Of a DNA stretch of 64,000 nucleotides, positions 27,375-35,680 are shown piece after piece. The notes under the pieces are model-generated. The model saw only the letters and a list, made by a program, of their open reading frames with translations, had not been told where the DNA came from and searched no databases. Both the position numbers and the translations under genes were made by a program. This DNA comes from Robertmurraya dakarensis (lineage in GTDB: Bacteria; Bacillota; Bacilli; Bacillales; Cytobacillaceae): NCBI RefSeq assembly GCF_900156875.1, contig NZ_LT707409.1, positions 2,979,758 through 3,043,757 on the forward strand, in the 5' to 3' direction. The stretch's first letter is position 1, and the number at the start of each line of letters is the position of its first letter.

Positions 27375-28017
27375 TTACTAGGGCAATAAATCCAGCCTGC
27401 AGTCCCATCAATTGGCTAAACGATAACATCCAGCCTGCGGTTTCTAAACTCAACCCTTGATCATGCAAGATTTGCGGTAGCCAAGCAACGGTTACATAAA
27501 ACAAGAATGACTGAAAGCCCATGTATAAGAGCTACCTGCTAGGCAAGAGTGGATCGCCACATTTAATGGCTAGCAGTTTTAACACCTTTTATCTGCCTTT
27601 CTTTTCTCCATCTTGATCCTTTTTGACTAAATATGTCCAAAGGATAATTGCTAGAATAGTGGTATTCCCCAAACAATAAGGGCTCCTTGCCAGCCTAGCT
27701 GTAAATCCTGCGCTAAAGGGATACTGAGCCCAGACGCTAAAGAAGCAAACAGCCCCATCGATGTCGAATACACACTTGTCATCAGGCCGAACCTTTGTGG
27801 AAATTTATCTTTGCTCAACATTTCTAGCAGCGAGGCACTTTCATTGTAACAATCCCGCACTCCAAATAGGCAAGACCAACATCCGCTTGATCATGCCTAT
27901 TAACGAGCCGACCTACGTAATTCCCGGCCGCAAATTAAATGCAACCAGAACAATACCCGATACCAGCCAAAAGAGGTATCATGATTTTATTTTTGGTTGA
28001 GCTAGGTTGTGTTCCAT
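27375..28017 (-). pseudogene. Decayed duplicate of the CynX-type MFS transporter
   Basis: The nucleotide sequence aligns with the intact MFS gene (23806-25005) over most of its length. It keeps the start region (GTTGTGTTCCAT, 28015-28017 as start codon), then has lost about 220 bp matching roughly 24622-24842, carries several frameshifts (for example around 27530 and 27660), and lacks the last 380 bp of the gene. No ribosome binding site remains that is as good as in the intact copy. It is clearly non-functional as a transporter. Confidence 0.85.
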
Positions 28018-28223
28018 TTGATTTTTCGCTTATAACTAGAATAAATAATTACTTTTTCATCATAGTCCAATTAGTTTGTCGTATCCAAGTGGAATATTTG
28101 TAGACAAGGCAAAAAATGTTTTTGAAGCTTAATTAATTCTCTACACCCTAAAAGACGAAAAATAAAGCAACCATTATTGATTGCTCCATTTATCAATTAT
28201 TTGGCATTTTAAAGGTCCCCTCA

Positions 28224-28571
28224 TTAATTCCTTTTATCCAAAAAGACCCCATCATTATATACTCTTGCATATGAATTTTCATATCTATTCTGAGTGCTTT
28301 TTCGTTTTTTTAAATTAGTGAGATCACGTTTGATTTCATTCAGAACCATTTTCAGCAATTTATTATTTTCCTGATCTAACTCAGCAATTTTAGTTCCAAG
28401 CAATTTTTCTTGATCACTATATGAAGGCTGTAATTGGTCAAGCATTACTTGCCTTTTATTAATTAAGGATGTAACCTCCTCTATTAAGTGATCTCGATCT
28501 TTATTTCCAGTGTTCTTTAAAATGTCAGATATGATCAGAGTGAGGTCATAAATTTCCTGAAACTTATTCAT
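28224..28571 (-). CDS. fliT: Flagellar chaperone FliT-like
   Basis: A 115-residue helical protein, start ATG 28571, which shares its first base with the fliS stop (TAATG). It begins MNKFQEIYDLTLII and has a long amphipathic helix with many Lys, Glu and Gln. FliT binds the filament cap FliD and the export ATPase complex. The call rests mainly on position after fliD-fliS and on size; FliT proteins are poorly conserved. Confidence 0.8.
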   Translation of the reverse strand: MNKFQEIYDLTLIISDILKNTGNKDRDHLIEEVTSLINKRQVMLDQLQPSYSDQEKLLGTKIAELDQENNKLLKMVLNEIKRDLTNLKKRKSTQNRYENSYARVYNDGVFLDKRN

Positions 28572-28972
28572 TACGCATGATTCCCTTGTTTGAGACCCTT
28601 CTGTCGGCTTTGTTGAATCATCTCTTTCCATGTATCCCTAAATTCAACAAAGAAACCTTCCACTTCGTCTAGTAATTTTACATCATTTTGTATATTAGCC
28701 TGAATCAATTGACTAAGCATATAATCATACATTCTCATCATATTTTTTGAAATTTCCACGTCAGTATTCAGGGTCACCATTAACTCTTGGAGAATTGCTT
28801 GCGTTTTTTGGATATAGAGATTTTTTTGCTCAATATTATTTTCTTGAATTCCTACCTTAGCCTGCTTAATGAACTTCAGTGCTCCATTATAAAGCATTAA
28901 CGTTAGTTCTGCAGGAGTAGCCTGTGTCACAGAATTTTGCTTGTAGGTTTGGTATGGATTGTTAATGGCCAT
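28571..28972 (-). CDS. fliS: Flagellin export chaperone FliS
   Basis: A 133-residue four-helix protein beginning MAINNPYQTYKQNSV, with the family motif TPAELTLMLYNGALKFI. It binds the C-terminal end of flagellin, prevents early polymerisation and delivers it to the export gate. AAAAGGAG precedes ATG. Linked to fliD (16-base gap) and fliT (1-base overlap). A second, divergent FliS-like gene is at 47160-47594. Confidence 0.95.
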   Translation of the reverse strand: MAINNPYQTYKQNSVTQATPAELTLMLYNGALKFIKQAKVGIQENNIEQKNLYIQKTQAILQELMVTLNTDVEISKNMMRMYDYMLSQLIQANIQNDVKLLDEVEGFFVEFRDTWKEMIQQSRQKGLKQGNHA

Positions 28973-28988
28973 TCTTGTTCACTCCTTT

Positions 28989-31196
28989 TTACTGTTGCTG
29001 AGACATACCTAGTTGCTGCATCATATATGATGATTGTTGATTCATTTTTTGTATCGCTTGTTCCATCGCTGTAAATTGTTTATAGTAACGCTCTTCTGCT
29101 TGTCCGAGTTTTCTTTCGAAATCGCTTATTCTGTCTTCGATATCATCTAAGTTTTTTCCAATTGTAAACTGACTGTTAGTCTTAATATCATTACCTGCCG
29201 TTTCCTCGATTGATTGGATAGCGGTGGTCAACGAATCCCGCAGCCTTCTAGCGATTCCCTTTTCCGAATAGTTTTCACTATCGTTAGCAAAAAGCTTATA
29301 TACAGCATCCGGGTCATTATTAATAGCTTCTTTTAACTTGTCCTCATCAATTTCTAGCTTCCCTTTATTCACATTATAAAGGTTTGTGGTAGTAATCCCA
29401 ATCGCTGTTAGCTGCTTATACTCACTATCCCCTTCAAAATTAACCGGAGTATAAAAATCATTCCGCATTTTGTCTAAGACACCAGACAGGGTTTGATCTC
29501 TGCGAATTAACCCACTTTTCGCCTTTTCCTCCCAAAGCTCGACTTCTTTCTCACTCAAAGCTTCTTTTTGCTCAGAAGTAAGAGGTGCATAATCACGGAA
29601 TGTCTCTTCACCTATTTTTTTATTAACCTTTTCAATTGTCTCGTTATATTTATCAACAAATTTCTTAATATTTTCATAGACTTTGTCTGTGTCGGTTTTT
29701 GTACCGATCTTCACAGATGTATCACTGAACGTTTCTTTTAAGGTAAAAGTAACTCCGTTGACATCAAAGGAGTTGGAGTGACGGCCCGTTTCTAAGCCGT
29801 TGATGGTGAATTTGGCGTCTTCTCCGCCTTTTTCATTCCTACCATGAAGCTGCAAAAGGTTTTTCATAAAAGGATCATTCATAAAATTCATTTCTGTATT
29901 TCTAGTCTTTAACGTACCGTCTAGATTATACTCGTTTGCATTAAAATCGCCCGTCTCAGTACGAGTTAATGTGACTTTATCAGAGTATTCATCATAAAAG
30001 GCACTAACCCCAAAATCAGAATTTGAGATTTTAGACATAATACTATCAAACGAATCTCCACCATTTACTTTTAAGGATTCCTGTACCTTTCCTTTTGAAG
30101 TAGAAGTTTCCATCTTGATTTCGAAGTAATTGTAAGAATAATCAGCTTCTATTTTAGCGCCTTGTTCTAATTTAAAATTGTCAGTGTCATTGAATGTAAC
30201 TTTCCCTGTATGCCCATCAATGGTAACAGCTCCATCATTACTAGTATATGTTTCTTTTGTTGCATCATATACTAGAAACGTACCCGCATCCTTATCCCCA
30301 GTTGTTTTATACTCGGAACTCTTTTTAATTATAGGGGCACCATTCGCACCCTTCTTAATTGTTCCATCTGCGTTTTTTTCATATGTTGTTACCTTAAGTG
30401 TCTTAACACCATTTTCCCCTGTAATTCCAGCTTGTGTTAGCTGATACTCATTCTTATCAGTACTTGCTGTTAATGAATCCTGTTGGGTGTATTGATAAGT
30501 AAGGTTAAAGCTGCTATCTGCCTTAAGATCCTCACCAAAAGTTACAATTCCGGTCTTTTCATCTATAAAAAACTCATTCTCTGCTAAATCATCCTTACTC
30601 AATGACCTTGTAAATTCAACATTGCCATCTTCATGCTCAACCAAAATACTATTCGAAACACTTCCACTAATGATTGTACCACCTGATAAATTTGCGAGTT
30701 TAAAGGTCTTCCCTGCTCTTGACACCTCTACGGTTTCATCCACCCCTTCATCAGTTCGCTTCCATTCAATAGAAGCGGGGTAACCAGCAAACTTTGACTG
30801 CAATGAATAAATACTCGCTTTCGTATCAATCTTTTCACCATCTTTAGAAATCGAGTTTTCACTGGCATTCGTTGCAGCTGATGCTAAACGATCTACTTTT
30901 TCGAATGTATAGGTTGAATTACCTGCAGCAGCAGAAGAAACAGCCGTTATTCTCGCTTCATTTGAAGACGTTGACACCTTCGATAAAAAAGACGAAGGCA
31001 AACGCATATTCAATGATTCCTCACGAAGAGATAACAAGAGCGTATTCATCTCCCGATAAGCATCCCGCTTCCATTCAAGGGTTTGCTTTTTTTGAGTAAT
31101 CTTATCGAAAGGTACTCTCTCCGCACGCATCAAATCTTTAACAATACTATCTATATCCATGCCTGTTGCTAAGCCCGAAATTCTTAAACCAGCCAT
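28989..31196 (-). CDS. fliD: Flagellar filament cap protein FliD with a large insertion
   Basis: A 735-residue FliD, about 240 longer than B. subtilis FliD. The N-terminal region (about 1-110) starts AGLRISGLATGMDIDSIV. The C-terminal coiled coil (about 560-735) ends YMMQQLGMSQQQ. Between them lie an extra roughly 200-residue, Thr/Asp/Lys-rich segment (about 150-375) with two beta-type stretches of similar form (TGIVTF... and TGKVTF...). The cap sits at the filament tip and folds incoming flagellin. The extra domains should lie on the outer face. AAAGGAG precedes ATG. Confidence 0.93.
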   Translation of the reverse strand: MAGLRISGLATGMDIDSIVKDLMRAERVPFDKITQKKQTLEWKRDAYREMNTLLLSLREESLNMRLPSSFLSKVSTSSNEARITAVSSAAAGNSTYTFEKVDRLASAATNASENSISKDGEKIDTKASIYSLQSKFAGYPASIEWKRTDEGVDETVEVSRAGKTFKLANLSGGTIISGSVSNSILVEHEDGNVEFTRSLSKDDLAENEFFIDEKTGIVTFGEDLKADSSFNLTYQYTQQDSLTASTDKNEYQLTQAGITGENGVKTLKVTTYEKNADGTIKKGANGAPIIKKSSEYKTTGDKDAGTFLVYDATKETYTSNDGAVTIDGHTGKVTFNDTDNFKLEQGAKIEADYSYNYFEIKMETSTSKGKVQESLKVNGGDSFDSIMSKISNSDFGVSAFYDEYSDKVTLTRTETGDFNANEYNLDGTLKTRNTEMNFMNDPFMKNLLQLHGRNEKGGEDAKFTINGLETGRHSNSFDVNGVTFTLKETFSDTSVKIGTKTDTDKVYENIKKFVDKYNETIEKVNKKIGEETFRDYAPLTSEQKEALSEKEVELWEEKAKSGLIRRDQTLSGVLDKMRNDFYTPVNFEGDSEYKQLTAIGITTTNLYNVNKGKLEIDEDKLKEAINNDPDAVYKLFANDSENYSEKGIARRLRDSLTTAIQSIEETAGNDIKTNSQFTIGKNLDDIEDRISDFERKLGQAEERYYKQFTAMEQAIQKMNQQSSYMMQQLGMSQQQ

Positions 31197-31244
31197 AGTT
31201 TCTCTCCTTTATAAGTCCATACTCTCTTAACTATACTATTATTC

Positions 31245-31269
31245 TTATCGACCTCTTTTCTTTATTTTC
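31245..31269 (-). promoter_or_regulatory. Sigma-D-like promoter before fliD
   Basis: GAAA, 13 bases, GTCGATAA on the minus strand. It lies between the flaG terminator and fliD, so fliD-fliS-fliT can be transcribed separately from flaG. Confidence 0.55.
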
Positions 31270-31280
31270 AAGTCAAAAAG

Positions 31281-31310
31281 AAAAAGAAGGAACAATAAAT
31301 CCTTCTTTTT
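31281..31310 (-). terminator. Terminator between flaG and fliD
   Basis: AAAAAGAAGGA/TCCTTCTTTTT, a perfect 11-bp stem with 8-base loop. T-run within the stem on the minus strand. Confidence 0.75.
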
Positions 31311-31312
31311 CA

Positions 31313-31684
31313 TTAAATCTTTTTATCTATTAGTATGCCCGTAAATTCTGTGATGCGCGCCATGAGATCAAGAAATTCCTTAGTGGGAATTTCTTTAATA
31401 ACTTCTTTTGTTTTTTGATCTTGAATTTCAACATAAAAGCGTTCTGTTTCTTCATGCAAGTTGAATTTTAATGATGTCATATTTACATCAAAAACAGTGT
31501 TCATGCTTTCAATTTGAGCAACAACTTTCTCTTTTTCAACATTCTCTTGATTAGGTTTCAACTCAGAATTGGGCTGTTTACCTTCTCCTGTTGGTGTTTC
31601 CTTCTGTAGCGGCAGATTTTGTTCAGTCTTTTTTATTGAAAAACTAGATGGATAATCGAAAGGTTGTTTTTTCGTAATCTCCAT
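31313..31684 (-). CDS. flaG: FlaG-family protein (YvyC)
   Basis: A 123-residue protein. The first 60 residues are polar and unordered; the FlaG domain (about 60-120) shows LKFNLHEETERFYVEI and VIKEIPTKEFL. FlaG proteins influence filament length in other bacteria. The start has AAGGACG-type spacing upstream and a sigma-D-like promoter. First gene of the flaG-fliD-fliS-fliT group. Confidence 0.9.
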   Translation of the reverse strand: MEITKKQPFDYPSSFSIKKTEQNLPLQKETPTGEGKQPNSELKPNQENVEKEKVVAQIESMNTVFDVNMTSLKFNLHEETERFYVEIQDQKTKEVIKEIPTKEFLDLMARITEFTGILIDKKI

Positions 31685-31717
31685 ATCCGTTCGTCCTTTC
31701 AGTTTCTTTTACTCTTT

Positions 31718-31742
31718 ATATCGACATCATATCCATTATTTG
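31718..31742 (-). promoter_or_regulatory. Sigma-D promoter before flaG
   Basis: CAAA, 13 bases, GTCGATAT on the minus strand. The -10 element is the same as that of hag. Confidence 0.65.
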
Positions 31743-31880
31743 AACAATAGTTTTTGATAGATTTTAAAAATTTAAAAAATACTTTTTAGTAATTGAATAT
31801 ATGTATTACTTAGTACACATACGACCGTCCATTATAAAATTAGAAATTGCATTCCGACAAAAAGTAAACAAAAAACAAGT

Positions 31881-31907
31881 AAAAAAGAGCAACTTAAATG
31901 TTACTCT
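31881..31907 (-). terminator. Terminator downstream of the yjfB-like fragment
   Basis: AGAGTAAC/GTTGCTCT stem (one wobble), 6-base loop, followed by six T on the minus strand. It ends the transcript that comes from the accessory genes at 32138-32380. Confidence 0.75.
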
Positions 31908-31972
31908 GAAAGAATGCTTTAGCCTTTTATGTCAATATTCCACCCTAAAAATAGCTGCGCAGCATGCTGCAG

Positions 31973-32062
31973 TCATTTTCTCTCTGACTCCCCGGCCATT
32001 TTCGTTAGCAGGTCAGAACTCCCTTCGGCCTGATCCATTGCTTTTTTATTACTGACAAAGAA
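31973..32062 (-). pseudogene. Possible decayed YjfB-like motility gene fragment
   Basis: One minus-strand frame reads KKAMDQAEGSSDLLTKMAG and then a stop. This resembles the middle of the intact YjfB-family protein at 34690-34890 (VLDQAKEGADGLTKM). The frame upstream shows no YjfB N-terminus, ATG or ribosome binding site at the expected place. It may be the remnant of a duplicated gene; similarity is short. Confidence 0.3.
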
Positions 32063-32137
32063 GCTTGTGGCTGAATCTATCCTTGGATAAGCGCCATGGA
32101 AAGTAACCTGATATCGATGATTCTTACCCCTGTCTAA

Positions 32138-32380
32138 CTAGTGAAAATCTCCACTATGTAACTTGTTCTCCAGTAAACGTATTTCATTTTTAAGTTCGCT
32201 CAACTGTTTATTTAAAGCTTCACATTCCTGTAAAGATAAATTATTTGCCTCCGCATATTCGGCAATCTTCTTCATTTCCCAAAGCTTTTCTTCTATTACT
32301 GCAAAAAAGTGGTCTTGTTCCTTGCTCCATTTTAGCTGCTGCTCTAGAAAATTTAATTGTTCTAGTTGATCTTTATCCAT
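32138..32380 (-). CDS. 80-residue coiled-coil protein of unknown function
   Basis: Begins MDKDQLEQLNFLEQQLKW; almost wholly helical with heptad-like Leu spacing. AGGAGG stands 8 bases before ATG, so translation is likely. A weak sigma-D-like sequence (TAAA, then TACGATCA) lies upstream around 32420-32445. It is placed between flaG and a tyrosine recombinase, in the accessory part of the flagellar region. It could be a small export chaperone, but nothing specific supports this. Confidence 0.65.
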   Translation of the reverse strand: MDKDQLEQLNFLEQQLKWSKEQDHFFAVIEEKLWEMKKIAEYAEANNLSLQECEALNKQLSELKNEIRLLENKLHSGDFH

Positions 32381-32487
32381 TTAGAGTGCCTCCTAGATTA
32401 CGCAACCGTAATATTCTTGATCGTAACATAACAGATATTTTAAAAATAGTAGTATTTTTAAAGATTTAAGTTAATCTGTTTAATCTC

Positions 32488-33363
32488 TTATAACAAATTT
32501 AACGCATTACGTTTATCATCATCCGAATAACTGATGTAATAATGAATGGTGGTCTGAACAGAGGAGTGACCTGCAAGTTTACTGACTAGCTCAATATCGG
32601 CACCCTTTTTTAACAGTCTTGTACAAAAAGTATGACGGAATAAATGTGGATAGAGATGAACATTTACTTTTCTGCCCAACCCTTTGAGGATTTCACAAAC
32701 TGCATCACGGGAAAGTTGTGGAGAACGTTGACTGAGGAATAAATAAGGGCTACTTGCATGAGGATGATCTATTCTATCTTTTCGAACATAATCTTTAAGG
32801 ATTTCAAGTACATCGGTCCGAAGCGGAATGCTGCGAATTCTTTTTCCCTTGCCAACGACCGTCAACTCTCCATAAACCCAATTAATATGATCCAATTTTA
32901 TATTAATACACTCTGTTACACGAACTCCCGTGTATAAAAGAACGAGTACAATGCATTCATTTCTCAATCTAAAGCGATTATCGCTTTTCATATAAAAAAG
33001 GATTCTTGTAATCTCTTCTTCCGTTAAGACATTCACTTGTTTCTCTCGAAGATCCTTTAAACAATCTTGCTTTCGATATACAACCCATTCTTTCATGTAA
33101 CCATTATGGATACAAAAACTGTTAAAGGATAAAATGCTCAATAACTGAATATTAATAGTGGAATACTGTTTCTTTTGCTGAAGCAGCCACTCTTTATATC
33201 GAATAACGTATACCCTCTGTAACGGAAAAGAAACTTGTACCTGGCTATGGTCCATGATGAACTTAAAGAATTTCTTCAAATTTTGTACATACGTTTGGAT
33301 CGTCGCCACTGACTTCCCTTGAACCTTTAGCCAGCCTCTATACTCTTCAATGATTTCATCCAT
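32488..33363 (-). CDS. Tyrosine recombinase/integrase
   Basis: A 291-residue, full-length protein. The core-binding domain (about 1-85) is followed by the catalytic domain (about 110-290), with Arg in YTGVRVTE, the HLFRHTF box (His-x-x-Arg), a His in GHSSVQTT and the Tyr nucleophile in the following IHYY. It cuts and rejoins DNA through a 3'-phosphotyrosine. Start ATG 33363 with AAGGGGG upstream. It may belong to the mobile remnant at 33562-34409 or act as an inverting recombinase inside the flagellar region; the sequence alone does not decide. Confidence 0.9.
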   Translation of the reverse strand: MDEIIEEYRGWLKVQGKSVATIQTYVQNLKKFFKFIMDHSQVQVSFPLQRVYVIRYKEWLLQQKKQYSTINIQLLSILSFNSFCIHNGYMKEWVVYRKQDCLKDLREKQVNVLTEEEITRILFYMKSDNRFRLRNECIVLVLLYTGVRVTECINIKLDHINWVYGELTVVGKGKRIRSIPLRTDVLEILKDYVRKDRIDHPHASSPYLFLSQRSPQLSRDAVCEILKGLGRKVNVHLYPHLFRHTFCTRLLKKGADIELVSKLAGHSSVQTTIHYYISYSDDDKRNALNLL

Positions 33364-33421
33364 AACTGTTCCCCCTTTTTCTTTAGAATAGTAAATTTTA
33401 GACAATATGACTACTATTTAA

Positions 33422-33557
33422 CGATAGAACTATAATTTCTGTCGTAAGATTTTCTATCGCTTAATTAGCAGCATTACATGGTAAGACTAGGTTTTACGCA
33501 GTCTTACTCGGATGATAAAGTTTTGTCATGAGTTTACTTGTAGTTTTGTCGTGAGCT
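33422..33557. other. Cluster of short inverted and direct repeats beside the recombinase
   Basis: CGATAGAA (33422-33429) with TTCTATCG (33452-33459); GTAAGACT (33481-33488) with AGTCTTAC (33500-33507); and AGTTTTGTCATGAG repeated, with one change, as AGTTTTGTCGTGAG 23 bases later, ending near 33557. These are possible recombinase-binding or att sites. Confidence 0.45.
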
Positions 33558-33561
33558 ACTT

Positions 33562-33878
33562 CTACTCTCCATAATCAAGTGAAACATTCTCATCAATCAA
33601 TTCCCCATCTTTCAAACACAATGCGTGAAGCCATTTGGTTGGGAAATACACCTCTGTAGAATGCAAAACATCCACTCTTGTCCCTCTTCGTCTAGATAGC
33701 TAGCCGTTAGGAGCAGGAGTGGATCAGGTAATATCTCCAGGATTTCTTTTGGAAACAGGTCCAGGTCGATCTCTTCATGGTACATCTTGATGCCTTCCCA
33801 AGCGATTTCATTAGGCTTAGCTTCTACATCATGTTCTTGTCCTAGGTAGTTCATAAACAGTTGTGTAGCTGCGTTCAT
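33562..33878 (-). pseudogene. Frameshifted hypothetical gene of the accessory island
   Basis: The frame from ATG 33878 (MNAATQLFMNYLG) runs to about residue 70 (DEEGQEW) and then becomes nonsense, ending at 33612. Another frame continues at once with VLHSTEVYFPTKWLHALC and then KDGELIDENVSLDYGE before a stop at 33562. Joining them needs one added base near 33665, so a single-base deletion (or sequencing error) broke the gene. It lies 15 bases after the radC-like gene and was probably co-transcribed. Family unknown. Confidence 0.75.
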
Positions 33879-33893
33879 GTCCTTTCTCCTCCT

Positions 33894-34409
33894 TCACAGA
33901 TGCCCTTTTTCTTTGAGAGAAACAAAGTTGTCCTCACACACGATCAAATGATCGAGCAATAATTCAATGCCTAGTATTTTACCTGCTTCATCTATTCTTC
34001 TAGTTACTTCCACGTCTTCTCTTGATTCAGTTGGGTCTTGGCTGGGATGGTTATGTGCGATTATTATGGAAGCTGAATTAGCAAGTACGGCAACTTTCAT
34101 GATTTCTCTAGGGTGAACTAGGCTAGAGTTCAATGTTCCTACACTGAACGTATGAATGGCAGTTGGCTGGTTTTTCGTATCTAGGGTTAGAAGCACGAGC
34201 TGTTCACGATCAGAGTCTACTAAGAAAGGCTTGAGTAGTTGGTAGGCATCTTCTGGTGACTTAATCCTGCGGTTCTTGTACAGCACGCTTGACTCTCTTA
34301 CCATCTAGAGTGAAACAATGTTCACTCGCTTGGCTGGTTTCTGCTTCTCTTCCTTCACACCCTCTACTACTGGCAATTGTAACTGTTTACTGGAATCATA
34401 CTTTGACAT
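33894..34409 (-). pseudogene. RadC-like JAB-domain gene interrupted by an amber codon
   Basis: A well-placed AGGAGG leads to ATG 34409 and 34 codons (MSKYDSSKQLQLP ... RVNIVSL). A TAG follows at 34305-34307, directly followed in the same frame by ATG and 136 residues of RadC/JAB domain with the metal motif HNHPSQDP and a later Asp. TAG is one base from AAG, so the original was probably a single protein of about 171 residues. The second part could still be translated by restart. RadC-like proteins are common on plasmids and phages. Confidence 0.8.
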
Positions 34410-34649
34410 TTCACATTCCTCCTAAAATAGAAATAGCCCCTACTCCCGCAATGGAAGTAGAGGCTTGATTCGCTTATTTATTGAACATCTAGTGCTCATT
34501 TAATAAACGCACGTTCTATGATTATAATATATAACTGAATCTTCATTTAATTCGTTTTTAGGGGAATGTCATTGAATGCGGCAAGCAGTACCTTTTCATA
34601 GTTGGGCTTTCGGGGCTTAGTTCATCTTTTCCCCATTTGTCCCAAATAG

Positions 34650-34678
34650 AAAAAGAGCAACCTCATCTGCGGCTACTC
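34650..34678 (-). terminator. Terminator of the YjfB-family gene
   Basis: GAGTAGCC/GGTTGCTC stem with two wobbles and an 8-base loop, then five T on the minus strand. Confidence 0.75.
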
Positions 34679-34689
34679 CAATTACCTTC

Positions 34690-34890
34690 TTATCCTTTTA
34701 GATCAATGTTTCCGCCTAAATGTGGTTGAGCGGCTTGTTGAAGTGCTTGTACATCAGTTGATGCTATCATTTTTGTTAGTCCGTCTGCGCCTTCTTTAGC
34801 TTGATCTAGGACTGTTTTCATGACAGACATGGATGCTTGTTGTTGGACTTGTCCTTGGCTTAGTACCATGGAAAGTAATGCGATATCCAT
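34690..34890 (-). CDS. YjfB-family putative motility protein
   Basis: A 66-residue protein starting MDIALLSMVLSQGQVQQQ, the typical YjfB N-terminus. AAGGAGG lies 8 bases before ATG. Family members often sit with motility genes and some are sigma-D controlled; their mechanism is not known. Last gene of a three-gene unit (35574 to 34690) between hag and the mobile remnant. Confidence 0.8.
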   Translation of the reverse strand: MDIALLSMVLSQGQVQQQASMSVMKTVLDQAKEGADGLTKMIASTDVQALQQAAQPHLGGNIDLKG

Positions 34891-34920
34891 GGGGATACCT
34901 CCTTCGTGTCATTATATTGA

Positions 34921-35289
34921 TTAGGAAACAACGAAAGGATTGAATGCTTGTTCTAGTTCTTCTTTTAGCTTTTTGAACTGTGGAACAAGCGTAAATTGAA
35001 GAATCTCTTGTACTTTAGCGTAGTTCTTTTCTTCGTAGGCCGTGACAACTAGGTCAGCTGCTTGGCTGAATTCCGCTTGCTTTGCAGAGATACTTTCGTT
35101 GTTTAGCTCAGTTACAGCTAAATTGATCGCTTTTGAAATAGTTTCATAAGCCAAAAGTGTATCTTCAAATAGGAATATTGTCTGCTCACTTTTCCCTTCA
35201 CTAAGAAGCTTTTGAATGTGTTGTAAGCCTTCTAAGATCGTTTCAGACAGCTCTAATGATTGTTTCATGACTTCAATGTGTTTTTCCAT
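34921..35289 (-). CDS. 122-residue helical protein, unknown function
   Basis: Starts MEKHIEVMKQSLELSE; predicted all-helical with no membrane segment. Start at 35289 is preferred over 35307 because AAAGAG lies upstream of it. It follows the next gene upstream by 21 bases and precedes the YjfB-type gene by 30, so it is probably co-expressed. Its size and helical character are like flagellar export chaperones, but I do not recognise a family. Confidence 0.65.
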   Translation of the reverse strand: MEKHIEVMKQSLELSETILEGLQHIQKLLSEGKSEQTIFLFEDTLLAYETISKAINLAVTELNNESISAKQAEFSQAADLVVTAYEEKNYAKVQEILQFTLVPQFKKLKEELEQAFNPFVVS

Positions 35290-35310
35290 TCTATCACACT
35301 CTTTCATATA

Positions 35311-35574
35311 TTAATTAATAAACATGCTCTTAAAGTCTATTTTTGACAATCGTTCTGATAATACGTCTACAAGTCTTTCTAGAGATTCCTGAATGTTTCC
35401 TTTTAAATTATCATACCAATAAACTTGGCTAAAACGGGAAGTTCCAATCTCAGTAGACCATTTCCATTCTGGAATGCTTATCAGGAAGGCTTCTCTATTT
35501 GTACCATTTATATTCATTTCCTTTTTAACATACGTCACGTATACATTTATATGGTAATTTTGCTCCAATTCCAT
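35311..35574 (-). CDS. 87-residue protein, unknown function
   Basis: Begins MELEQNYHINVYVTYV. The ATG at 35574 has GAAGG 8 bases upstream; an ATG at 35598 would give 95 residues but has a poor ribosome binding site. Mixed alpha/beta, with a Trp/Tyr-rich centre (EWKWSTEI, QVYWYDN). First gene of the small unit directly downstream of the hag terminator. No family recognised. Confidence 0.6.
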   Translation of the reverse strand: MELEQNYHINVYVTYVKKEMNINGTNREAFLISIPEWKWSTEIGTSRFSQVYWYDNLKGNIQESLERLVDVLSERLSKIDFKSMFIN

Positions 35575-35628
35575 ATTAATTACCTTCAAATATTCCATCC
35601 ACCGATACTTACCTTACATTTACTTATG

Positions 35629-35659
35629 AAAAAAGAGACCCCAGCATTGCTAGAGCCTC
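35629..35659 (-). terminator. Terminator of hag
   Basis: An 11-bp stem with several G-T pairs (35649-35659 with 35635-35645), 3-base loop, six T on the minus strand, 22 bases after the hag stop. Confidence 0.8.
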
Positions 35660-35680
35660 CTTTATAATTGTTAATTAGGA

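Noticed and set aside
31801-32055. Rightward 84-codon frame opposite the flaG upstream region
   Set aside because: No ribosome binding site, no recognisable product, and it overlaps a leftward terminator and YjfB-like fragment.
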